NCBI GenBank assembly: GCA_014381385.1
Contig: JACNLR010000060.1
Span: 1 to 10,497 of the forward strand
DNA length: 10,497 nucleotides
Direction: 5' to 3'
Source: Planctomycetota bacterium
Lineage (GTDB): Bacteria > Planctomycetota > Phycisphaerae > Phycisphaerales > SM1A02
A model generated the notes under the pieces. That model saw only the letters and a program-made list of their open reading frames with translations, searched no databases and had not been told where the DNA came from. Every line of letters begins with the position of its first letter. The first letter of the stretch is position 1. Position numbers and translations under genes: made by a program. Of the stretch, positions 1 to 6,084 are shown piece by piece.

Positions 1-26
1 CGCCCGAAGTGGTGCTAGTTGCGTTC

Positions 27-44
27 CTTCTCTTCTCTTCTCTT
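27..44. repeat. short CTTCT tandem repeat
   Basis: Three full copies and one partial copy of CTTCT form a pure pyrimidine tract directly before the terminator stem. It may be simple slippage sequence near the end of a transcript. The 26 bases before it contain a TAG in one frame, but too little sequence is present to call the end of a gene. Confidence 0.6.
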
Positions 45-46
45 AC

Positions 47-84
47 ATCACCCTTGGATCTTCGGATTCAAGGGTGATTTTTTT
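47..84 (+). terminator. rho-independent terminator of an upstream plus-strand gene
   Basis: A 14-bp stem (ATCACCCTTGGATC paired with GATTCAAGGGTGAT, one G-U pair) is closed by a TTCG tetraloop and followed by a run of seven T. The T-run lies only on the plus-strand side, so it ends a transcript entering from left of the window. It probably does not serve the minus-strand ABC/DUF6790 operon, which also runs towards it, because that strand has no T-run after the stem. Confidence 0.9.
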
Positions 85-95
85 ACAAAATTCAT

Positions 96-145
96 TAACC
101 CGCGGTTATTTTACGACTCTCAAAACCCTCATCAGCCCGCGGTTA
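96..145. repeat. two copies of CCCGCGGTTA, 37 bp apart
   Basis: CCCGCGGTTA occurs at 99-108 and again at 136-145. The first copy sits in a small inverted repeat, TAACC-CGC-GGTTA (96-108). They lie between the terminator and the end of the minus-strand membrane-protein gene. They could be a protein-binding site or a weak RNA structure at the 3' end of that operon. Function is unknown. Confidence 0.55.
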
Positions 146-160
146 ACTAATTATAGGTTT

Positions 161-655
161 CTATTTCCGGTTACAAAAATGGATCATCAGTAGTGCAAGC
201 GGTCCTACAGCATCCGTCCAAAACCATGGTCCAGCATTTCCAGGTGCAAAATTATCTGCAACGATCATTTGATATACGTGCCCCACTGCATCTCCCCACA
301 ACCAAATTGAAACAGCAATCACAGTTGCAAGTCGAAACTGTCTTGAGGCTTTCAATGAAAGTAAACCAAGGACACCAACAACTGCATTTGCAATACCTAC
401 TTCCCATTGGAATGGACTATTCGACCAACCAATTCCTTCTGCGGCTAAGTGCGGAAAGAAACAGTGAAGTACAAAGGTGTATATTCCCACGAGACCCACA
501 AAGAGAAAGAGCATCCAAAACTCAAGTGGTTCCCATACATGTCCTCTTTTATTGTTCGCTCTTCGGACAAAACCGATGATTCCAAGTACAAACGCGAGTG
601 CAAATGCAATCAGTGACGTATTCTCAAAAAAAAATTCTATAGCATCGGTCATCAT
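161..655 (-). CDS. small integral membrane protein, DUF6790-like
   Basis: A 164-residue protein with four to five likely membrane segments (about residues 14-31, 44-67, 86-103, 108-131 and 147-160) and no enzyme motif I recognise. The conserved-looking stretches IGWSNSPFQWEVG (75-87), GDAVGHVYQM (121-130) and FAPGNAGPWFWTD (136-148) resemble my memory of the DUF6790 family of uncharacterised membrane proteins; this was not searched. It follows the ABC ATPase gene with an ATGA overlap, so the two are probably translationally coupled. A GGAGGAG lies inside the end of the upstream gene. It is 4 nt from the first ATG and 7 nt from the second, so the second ATG (first base at 652) may be the real start. 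By position it could be the membrane partner of the ATPase, which is inference. The stop is TAG at 163-161, and no clear terminator follows on this strand. Confidence 0.8.
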   Translation of the reverse strand: MMTDAIEFFFENTSLIAFALAFVLGIIGFVRRANNKRGHVWEPLEFWMLFLFVGLVGIYTFVLHCFFPHLAAEGIGWSNSPFQWEVGIANAVVGVLGLLSLKASRQFRLATVIAVSIWLWGDAVGHVYQMIVADNFAPGNAGPWFWTDAVGPLALLMIHFCNRK

Positions 656-1266
656 AGCTCCTCCAAGGTTAGCTCTCTGTCACCCTGCAATCTATCAGTA
701 TCGTGAGTAACTAACAAGGTAGGAATGTTCAAATTTCGAATGGCAGAAAGAAGAATTTCACGAAGTTCGTGATTTAATGAAACAAATGGCTCGTCAAGCA
801 ACAATACTCGTGGTTTAAGCACAACTGCTCTGCCAAAAGCAATTCTCCGCCTCTCTCCACCACTGCACTTTATTACTTTCTTTCTGGCAATAGAAGCTAA
901 CTCTAATTGTTCAAGCAGCATTGAAACATCTTTCTTCATCCCTCTTGTTCTCAGTAGAAACTCCAGATTCTGAGAGACCGACAAATGTTCATAGAGTGGC
1001 TGATCTTGCATCATGATCCCTATGCTTCGCTCATGCGGTTTCTTCCTCGTGACATCAACACCATCTACATAAATCTTCCCAGAAGTTGGAGTAAGCAGTC
1101 CTGCAATGCAGTGCAGTAGGGTTGACTTCCCTTGCCCAGAGGGTCCAGCAAGCACAACCATTTCTTCTGCCTCAACATTAACTGAAACACCCGACAAGAC
1201 AGGCTTCTCCTTCGGGTAAGCAAACGAAATATCAGACACAGTAAGGGTCATACGAGTAGCATACAC
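652..1266 (-). CDS. ABC transporter ATP-binding protein
   Basis: A single nucleotide-binding domain of 204 residues with all the core motifs: Walker A GPSGQGKST (41-49), Q-loop glutamine 87, signature CSGGE (134-138, with C where L is usual), Walker B VLLLDEP (154-160) and switch histidine 188 in LLVTHD. The QDQPLYEHLSVSQN region resembles ATPases of the importer class (MalK/PotA-like), but the C-terminal regulatory domain is missing and it is shorter than those. Substrate cannot be told. No permease or binding protein is seen; the only partner in the operon is the DUF6790-like membrane protein, which begins inside this gene's stop codon. The start is either GTG at 1266 or ATG at 1251 (residue 6). 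The second removes five residues before the usual beta-strand and I slightly prefer it. AAGGTAGG lies about 11 nt before the GTG. An in-frame TAA just upstream excludes a longer protein. Confidence 0.92.
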   Translation of the reverse strand: MYATRMTLTVSDISFAYPKEKPVLSGVSVNVEAEEMVVLAGPSGQGKSTLLHCIAGLLTPTSGKIYVDGVDVTRKKPHERSIGIMMQDQPLYEHLSVSQNLEFLLRTRGMKKDVSMLLEQLELASIARKKVIKCSGGERRRIAFGRAVVLKPRVLLLDEPFVSLNHELREILLSAIRNLNIPTLLVTHDTDRLQGDRELTLEEL

Positions 1267-1268
1267 GC

Positions 1269-3653
1269 ATGCTTATACCTACCTTAGTACTTTCATTCAT
1301 TGCTCCTGCACCAACTGCAAAGGCTGACATCCCTCAAGGCATATTTACATTTAACATCACAGACCAAGATGGAAACCCTATTCCAGCACGTCTTTCATTT
1401 TTTGATTCTGAAGAGAATCGGAACAATTTATTTCCAAACCCAGATGCTGATCCCAAGAAGTTAGCTGTGAGAAATCATGCCGTTTATACATTGGATGGCG
1501 AGGGTACCATCACAGTGCCGGTTGGCTCGTGGGACATTATGGCATCACATGGTATTGAATGGTCCATCGATGTAACGCACATCGATGTTTCAGAAGATGG
1601 CAAATACATGTGGGATGCTATACTCGTCCATGAAATTGACACGACTGATTGGGTTTGTGGTGATTTCCATTTACATACATTGACCCATTCTGGTCATGGT
1701 GATTCAAACATGAATGAACGCATCATTTCGATTGTAGGCGAAGGCGTTGAGTTTGCTGTAGCAACAGATCACAATCACAACACTGATTACCAACCAACAA
1801 TCGACAGTGTAGGCGCAAACGAGCATTTGACTGCTGTAGTGGGGAACGAAGTGTCGTCATCTTATGGTCATCTCAACGCTTTCCCATTCGATGCACAGTC
1901 TAAAGTTGTTAATCAAAAACTTGAAGCACCAGAATTGTTTGCACTCATTCGAGCTGAGAATAACCCTTTTGGTGTTGTACCAATCATTCAAATCAACCAT
2001 CCTCGATGGGGAAACATCGATTACTTTGGCTCTCGTGGACTAGACCCAGTCACTGGAAAATCTGATGATAATCGCTGGTCGTGGGATTTCGACTCGATTG
2101 AAGTGTTAAATGAAAATTATGGTTGGGGTTATCACGATGCTGAGATTACAACTGTTCCAACTCGTTCAAGCAGGCACAGTGTGTTGCGCGATTGGTACAA
2201 CATGCTCAACGCGGGAAGAGAAGTCAGTGCCGTTGGAAATAGTGACAGCCATACTGTGATCGCGAACATCGCTGGCATCCCCCGCAACTATGTGTATGTA
2301 GGATATGACGATGCAGGCAACATCAATCCAAAGGATATTACAGATGGAATTCGAAGTGGTCGGATGAGTACAACAACTGGACCATTTATGCGAATGACCG
2401 TAAATGGCCAGCCAATGGGTTCAACCATTTCTATTTCTGATTCCGTTGCTGATGTTCATGTTGATGTACAAGCAGCATCGTGGATAGACCTTGACACAAT
2501 TAAAGTAATACAAAACGGCGATCAAGTTGCTGAAGTCACAATTGAAAATGCTGGAGAGGGTGACACACATCTACGACCTAGAATTCGGATTGATATTCCA
2601 AGAGACTGTTGGGTCATCGCCATCGCCGAGGGTAGTGAGCCAATGACGCCGTATGTTGATGATGATGACAGACAAATATTTCCAGTTGCTATCGGGAACC
2701 CCGTCTTTATTGATGCAGATGGTGATGGTAAATACACACCACCTCTTGAATGGGCTCAAAATATCATCTCTTCTGGAAATCTCGACACTATCGTAAATAC
2801 ATACGAAGCAGTAAATCCAACCGAAAAAAGTTTACTTGTTATGGCGTCTTCTTCAGATCCAGAACTTGCACGAAAAATGATATTACTTGGTTTAACTAAC
2901 CAAGAACGAATCGTTCGTTTAGCAGCGACCAAAACTGCACAAGCGATCAAAGATCATACACTTATCCCTATTCTCACAAATGTTATCGATAATCCAGAAA
3001 GTGATCGCTATCTCGCTTTTTCTGCATGGATGGCTATAGATGAGACTGCCCCAGAAGTTGGGCAAGAAGAACTTCTTAGATTTACAGACCGCTTTGGTTG
3101 GGAGACAGCGAAAAGGTACACGAAAGAAAGACAATTAAATCTTCCCGGAGAGTTCGTCCGAGAATGGCAAGTCGCAGGGTATTTTGCAATCGCAAACGAC
3201 AGCGATCGGCTTTCAAATCTTGAACATCAAAAACAAATACCTGAACCAAACATCGTGTCACTTGTTGTGCCAAGGACAACCAATGGCGAACCACTTGCAT
3301 GGGTAGAGATGCAAAGCAATAAAGATGGTTATTTAAATCTATCACTCGGCAAACCAACTGAAAATACCATCGCGTATGCACGTTGTTGGCTGTGGAGCCC
3401 TGATGAACGAACAGTTGATTTTACGATTGGCAGCGACGATGCTTGCAGAATGTGGGTAAACGAGGAACTCGTCTTTCACGATGCCGATTGGCATAGAGCA
3501 AAAAGGGATCGAAAGTTCGGTTCCTGCACGTTGCAAGAAGGATGGAATCCCGTGCTCTTTAAAATCCTCAACGGCTTAGAGGGTATGGGGCTGTATTTCC
3601 GTGTACTTGACGATGAAATCAAAAGTACTGGCTCTGCGCCGAAAGCCAAATAA
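1269..3653 (+). CDS. secreted PHP-domain metallohydrolase (CehA/McbA-like), multidomain
   Basis: A 794-residue protein. Residues 1-19 form a short signal peptide ending AKA|D, with no basic residue after Met1. Residues 25-125 look like a carboxypeptidase-regulatory or beta-sandwich domain. The PHP metallohydrolase domain spans about 128-345: GDFHLHT (131-137), ATDHNH (165-170), GNE (192-194), NHP (243-245), and NSDSHT (324-329) hold the expected His/Asp/Glu metal ligands. The CehA/McbA group includes esterase- and phosphoesterase-type hydrolases, but the substrate here is unknown. Next come a beta-rich part, an acidic loop DADGDGKYTPP (482-492) that may bind calcium, helical HEAT-like repeats (about 515-600), and a C-terminal beta-sandwich (about 675-783, IGSDDACRMWVNEELVF) resembling PA14- or NPCBM-like sugar-binding folds. 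The start is fixed by a TAG four codons upstream with no other start between. No good ribosome binding site is visible. The gene ends 17 bp before the convergent hipA, with no terminator seen. Confidence 0.9.
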   Translation: MLIPTLVLSFIAPAPTAKADIPQGIFTFNITDQDGNPIPARLSFFDSEENRNNLFPNPDADPKKLAVRNHAVYTLDGEGTITVPVGSWDIMASHGIEWSIDVTHIDVSEDGKYMWDAILVHEIDTTDWVCGDFHLHTLTHSGHGDSNMNERIISIVGEGVEFAVATDHNHNTDYQPTIDSVGANEHLTAVVGNEVSSSYGHLNAFPFDAQSKVVNQKLEAPELFALIRAENNPFGVVPIIQINHPRWGNIDYFGSRGLDPVTGKSDDNRWSWDFDSIEVLNENYGWGYHDAEITTVPTRSSRHSVLRDWYNMLNAGREVSAVGNSDSHTVIANIAGIPRNYVYVGYDDAGNINPKDITDGIRSGRMSTTTGPFMRMTVNGQPMGSTISISDSVADVHVDVQAASWIDLDTIKVIQNGDQVAEVTIENAGEGDTHLRPRIRIDIPRDCWVIAIAEGSEPMTPYVDDDDRQIFPVAIGNPVFIDADGDGKYTPPLEWAQNIISSGNLDTIVNTYEAVNPTEKSLLVMASSSDPELARKMILLGLTNQERIVRLAATKTAQAIKDHTLIPILTNVIDNPESDRYLAFSAWMAIDETAPEVGQEELLRFTDRFGWETAKRYTKERQLNLPGEFVREWQVAGYFAIANDSDRLSNLEHQKQIPEPNIVSLVVPRTTNGEPLAWVEMQSNKDGYLNLSLGKPTENTIAYARCWLWSPDERTVDFTIGSDDACRMWVNEELVFHDADWHRAKRDRKFGSCTLQEGWNPVLFKILNGLEGMGLYFRVLDDEIKSTGSAPKAK
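1272..1277 (-). promoter_or_regulatory. possible -10 box of the ABC operon inside the divergent gene
   Basis: The minus strand reads TATAAG a few bases before the GTG start of the ABC gene, within the first codons of the divergent PHP gene. Transcription from it would start near 1265 and leave almost no leader. No convincing -35 box is seen at 17 bp. This is a weak call, offered because the genes leave no other room for a promoter. Confidence 0.25.
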
Positions 3654-3670
3654 ACAATCCCTCAGGTCGT

Positions 3671-4888
3671 TTATTTGCAATTCATTTGTTCTGCAATCTT
3701 TTTTATCATACTTTTCGAACACTTTGCTGTATTCGCAAACTTTTTCCACTGATGTGTCGCGCTTTTTACTTGTTCAATTATAGAAAGAGCTACCTTTTTC
3801 TTCACGCCAAACTGCGCAGCAAGTTCTACGCATTGTTCCCATGATGGATTCTTACCTTCTCCAAGCACGCTCATTGTATGTTCGCCACCAATTCCCTCTG
3901 TAAAAGTAAGGTCGTATGCTCGAGTCAATCCCCACTGCCCCTGCTCATCCATCATAAATGCAAAGTTTTTCGCGTGATCATCTCGATTGTGCGAAGCAAC
4001 GTTAAAAACCATTCGACGAAACAACTCCACGATGTCTTGATGATTACGAGTAAGAAGTTGTGTCACCTTGAATAAATCAACATAATCAGTCGATGGAATT
4101 CTGAAATTTGTATGTATCAAATTCGCAAATGTGTGGACATGCTTCCGTTTGTTACCTTCCTCCCTATCAAACCGTTTTACGCCAAAGTAACAACGGTCAT
4201 TACCCGCATCAAACAAGCGCGATTCAGGAAACGAAATACCCGCCTCTTTTGCCATCAAAGAATACGCGTACTCCACCCTACTTGCATGCGATAACTCTTC
4301 TCTAGAAGCAAACTTAATCAGCCAGTGTTCAAAGCCGCTTGGTAAATCATTTTCACCAGAAATGATTTGGTCATCTTTTACTCCAACTAACACTTTTGGC
4401 CGTGCACCGCCGGGTGTTCCGCCCGCTCGTTCAAGTTCAGGAAGTACGTTCGCTACGGAACCTGCAAAAACCTCTTCTGCATTTTTTCCCAGTGCATGTA
4501 AGTCCAAAATACTTGAATCAAGTTCTACTTCGTGAGAGGGATGATATGTCAATGCACCCATCGAACGAGTTCCAACATAACTCAATCGATCCAGCGGTGA
4601 AAGCGTTGCGGGGTCTACACCTAATTTGCGAAAGTATCTATCCATTAACAACAATCCCCAACCATCAGGAAGTGAATCGTCAAACAAACCCGGAAGTGGA
4701 CCAAAAGAATAGTCGGTATGTTCAAAAAGTCCTTGTTGTAATGGCAATTTAAATGGTGAAAGTTGTAACCCACTTTCTATCCAACTTGCGTCATACTCAA
4801 AATATATTTTTCGATCTTGCTCTGCGAGCGTTCCGACGACCAATACTTCTGCTTGGCTTTTTTGAAACCGTACAATTAGTTTTTTCAT
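3671..4888 (-). CDS. hipA: HipA-family serine/threonine kinase toxin
   Basis: A full-length HipA-like kinase of 405 residues. HipA proteins phosphorylate targets such as aminoacyl-tRNA synthetases, stall translation and cause dormancy, and are held in check by HipB. The N-terminal subdomain is present (FEYDASWIESG, 30-40; SLPDGWG, 72-78). Kinase features seen are the glycine-rich GGTPGGARPK (156-165), ATP-site lysine 192 in WLIKFAS, the catalytic loop NRDDHAKN (301-308, likely D303 and N308), and the DFG-equivalent AYDL (324-327, D326). The position matching the regulatory autophosphorylated serine of E. coli HipA (Ser150) looks to be Thr158, by eye alignment. The ATG overlaps the hipB stop (ATGA), with GGGGGA just upstream as ribosome binding site, so it is co-expressed with the antitoxin. 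It converges on the PHP gene. I see no truncation or frameshift; the family call is firm and the target is unknown. Confidence 0.93.
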   Translation of the reverse strand: MKKLIVRFQKSQAEVLVVGTLAEQDRKIYFEYDASWIESGLQLSPFKLPLQQGLFEHTDYSFGPLPGLFDDSLPDGWGLLLMDRYFRKLGVDPATLSPLDRLSYVGTRSMGALTYHPSHEVELDSSILDLHALGKNAEEVFAGSVANVLPELERAGGTPGGARPKVLVGVKDDQIISGENDLPSGFEHWLIKFASREELSHASRVEYAYSLMAKEAGISFPESRLFDAGNDRCYFGVKRFDREEGNKRKHVHTFANLIHTNFRIPSTDYVDLFKVTQLLTRNHQDIVELFRRMVFNVASHNRDDHAKNFAFMMDEQGQWGLTRAYDLTFTEGIGGEHTMSVLGEGKNPSWEQCVELAAQFGVKKKVALSIIEQVKSATHQWKKFANTAKCSKSMIKKIAEQMNCK

Positions 4889-5199
4889 TTCGTCCCCCGC
4901 TGCCTTTTGTTCTTATGTGCGCTTGTCATCGCTTCAAGTTCTGCGATTGAATTTGCGTTTGTCGTTTGGAACAACTCACCAACTTCATCGAGCAAGCCCA
5001 ACGCGAAACAGAGGTTCAAAAAGTTACTCATCGAAGTCTGACCAGTTGATTCATACCGACGAATAGTTGGAAGCGAAACACCAGAACGATCTGCGAGTGT
5101 TGACTGTTTCCACCCAAGCCGAAGACGCGTTGCACGCAAACGGGCGGCAATCTCACCCTTCGTATCGTCAGGATGAAGGAATTGCAAAGGTGTTTTCAT
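4885..5199 (-). CDS. hipB: HipB-type antitoxin, XRE/Cro-CI helix-turn-helix regulator
   Basis: A protein of 104 residues from the ATG at 5199. It has a Cro/CI helix-turn-helix (LRATRLRLGWKQSTLADRSG, then VSLPTIRRYE), a short helical stretch through LDEVGELF, and a flexible basic tail (HKNKRQRGTK). As in known HipBA pairs, it should neutralise HipA and repress its own operon, with HipA as co-repressor. It precedes hipA and overlaps it by four bases (ATGA). A longer reading from GTG at 5235 is open, but the extra 12 codons cover a TATAAT-like box and very AT-rich repeats that look like the promoter, so I prefer the ATG at 5199. No ribosome binding site precedes this ATG; the message may be leaderless. 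Confidence 0.9.
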   Translation of the reverse strand: MKTPLQFLHPDDTKGEIAARLRATRLRLGWKQSTLADRSGVSLPTIRRYESTGQTSMSNFLNLCFALGLLDEVGELFQTTNANSIAELEAMTSAHKNKRQRGTK

Positions 5200-5206
5200 A
5201 TATCTT

Positions 5207-5212
5207 ATTATA
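5207..5212 (-). promoter_or_regulatory. -10 box of the hipBA promoter
   Basis: The minus strand reads a perfect TATAAT whose last base is seven bases before the hipB ATG. The expected transcription start falls at or next to the A of the ATG, giving a leaderless or nearly leaderless message. No clear -35 hexamer is present at 17-18 bp, which fits a promoter depending on the surrounding AT-rich DNA or on a regulator. Confidence 0.5.
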
Positions 5213-5239
5213 GCATTTATTTCTATATTTAGCACTTAT
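5211..5239. promoter_or_regulatory. direct repeat upstream of hipB, candidate HipB operator
   Basis: TAGCATTTAT (5211-5220) and TAGCACTTAT (5230-5239) match at 9 of 10 bases and start 19 bp apart, close to two helical turns. The first copy touches the -10 box. HipB regulators bind repeated sites in their own promoters, so these are good operator candidates. The arrangement is direct, unlike the inverted TATCC-GGATA operators of E. coli HipB. Confidence 0.45.
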
Positions 5240-5312
5240 ATATCATATTTTATTGTTTAGTAAAAGTAGAAAATAACGTCCTTTTTAGGTTTTATTACCA
5301 CCCCTCATCATG

Positions 5313-5318
5313 TAGAAT
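5313..5318 (+). promoter_or_regulatory. possible -10 box of the PEP-CTERM protein gene
   Basis: TAGAAT matches the TATAAT consensus at five of six bases and lies about 65 bp before the gene start. The upstream region is T-rich but has no good -35 hexamer. If used, the transcript would start near 5325 and contain the hairpin at 5336-5356. Confidence 0.35.
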
Positions 5319-5335
5319 TAATCTGAAGAGAAATT

Positions 5336-5356
5336 GTGCTGTGCAATGCATAGCAC
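5336..5356 (+). promoter_or_regulatory. hairpin (inverted repeat) in the leader of the PEP-CTERM protein gene
   Basis: GTGCTGTGC and GCATAGCAC pair over nine positions (one G-U) around an AAT loop. It is not followed by a T-run, so it is not a terminator. It lies 27 bases before the start codon, upstream of the ribosome binding site AAGAGAGG (5367-5374, nine bases before ATG). It may stabilise the mRNA or be an operator. Role unknown. Confidence 0.5.
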
Positions 5357-5383
5357 CTAACCTAAGAAGAGAGGAAAAAGTTT

Positions 5384-6019
5384 ATGAATACATTTTTGAC
5401 AGGCGCTGCAGTAGTCCTTTGTTGCAGTGCAAACAGTTTTAGCGACATTGTCAACTACGACTCCTACGATGCATGGAGTGCTGTTGCACCTTCAGCTGCT
5501 GATGGCGGCGGCTTTGAGTGGGGTGTTGACGATGGCTGGCACAACAGTGGCTGGAACACCAATGGTATGACATTTAACAATGCTCCAGGGGGTTTTGGAT
5601 TTGCTGTTGGGATTTATGATTATTACCCACATGCATTTGAAGAAACTGCTGGCCCAGATATGATTATAGCTCCACAAGGTTCATTATCGATTTCGTTTGA
5701 TGAAACAGTTTTTTCCTTTGCTATGTTGCTTAGGGAAGTAGACAATGCGTCTGACTGGACTATGGACATGTATCAAGATGGCGTACTTGTCGACACAGTC
5801 ACGTTCAACGATTTCATAGTTGGCGAAACAAACTATCTCAACTTTACCTTTGACTCTGGTTTCGACAGTGTTGAGATTACCGAGCACGAAGACGAGTGGG
5901 AAGGATACGACGCTTTTGGCGGTTTCTACTACAGTACAGTACCTGGAGCAATCCCCGCACCAAGTGCACTTGCACTTCTTGGGCTTGCAGGTGTTGCGAC
6001 TAGGCGACGAAGAAAATAA
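5384..6019 (+). CDS. secreted protein with PEP-CTERM-like sorting tail
   Basis: A 211-residue exported protein. Residues 1-20 look like a signal peptide cleaved near SFS|D. The body is acidic and aromatic-rich, with a beta-strand pattern typical of PEP-CTERM sandwich proteins (LSISFDETVFSFAML, 101-115; FDSVEI near 160-165). The C-terminus has PAPSA (191-195), a hydrophobic stretch (196-205) and RRRRK (207-211): the small-residue motif, membrane segment and basic end of PEP-CTERM tails, here in the short planctomycete style. Such tails are processed by an exosortase, which is not encoded in this window. The likely location is the outer surface or extracellular matrix; no catalytic residues are recognised. 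The start is supported by AAGAGAGG nine bases upstream. It is a single-gene transcript with its own leader hairpin and a strong terminator. Confidence 0.88.
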   Translation: MNTFLTGAAVVLCCSANSFSDIVNYDSYDAWSAVAPSAADGGGFEWGVDDGWHNSGWNTNGMTFNNAPGGFGFAVGIYDYYPHAFEETAGPDMIIAPQGSLSISFDETVFSFAMLLREVDNASDWTMDMYQDGVLVDTVTFNDFIVGETNYLNFTFDSGFDSVEITEHEDEWEGYDAFGGFYYSTVPGAIPAPSALALLGLAGVATRRRRK

Positions 6020-6052
6020 GTTCATCACTGCGTAAAGTAAAATGTTTTTTAG

Positions 6053-6084
6053 ACAAGCCCGCACTTCGTGCGGGCTTGTTTTTT
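6053..6084 (+). terminator. rho-independent terminator of the PEP-CTERM protein gene
   Basis: A perfect 12-bp GC-rich stem (ACAAGCCCGCAC with its complement) and TTC loop are followed by six T. It begins 33 bp after the stop codon. The last T residues overlap the stop codon of the convergent glycosylase gene (TAA on the minus strand, 6083-6085). No T-run follows on the minus strand, so it acts mainly in the plus direction. Confidence 0.92.

Noticed and set aside
5200..5235. Longer HipB from GTG at 5235
   Set aside because: The extra codons cover a TATAAT box and direct repeats, and the added residues precede the normal HipB start; the ATG at 5199 fits better.
5351..5360. Third copy of the hipB operator repeat (TAGCACCTAA)
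   Set aside because: It matches only the first half, is far from the hipB promoter, and is explained as an arm of the leader hairpin.
5414..5428. Possible lipoprotein signal in the PEP-CTERM protein (VLCCS)
   Set aside because: The residue before each cysteine is not G, A or S, so it is not a lipobox; an ordinary signal peptide fits.
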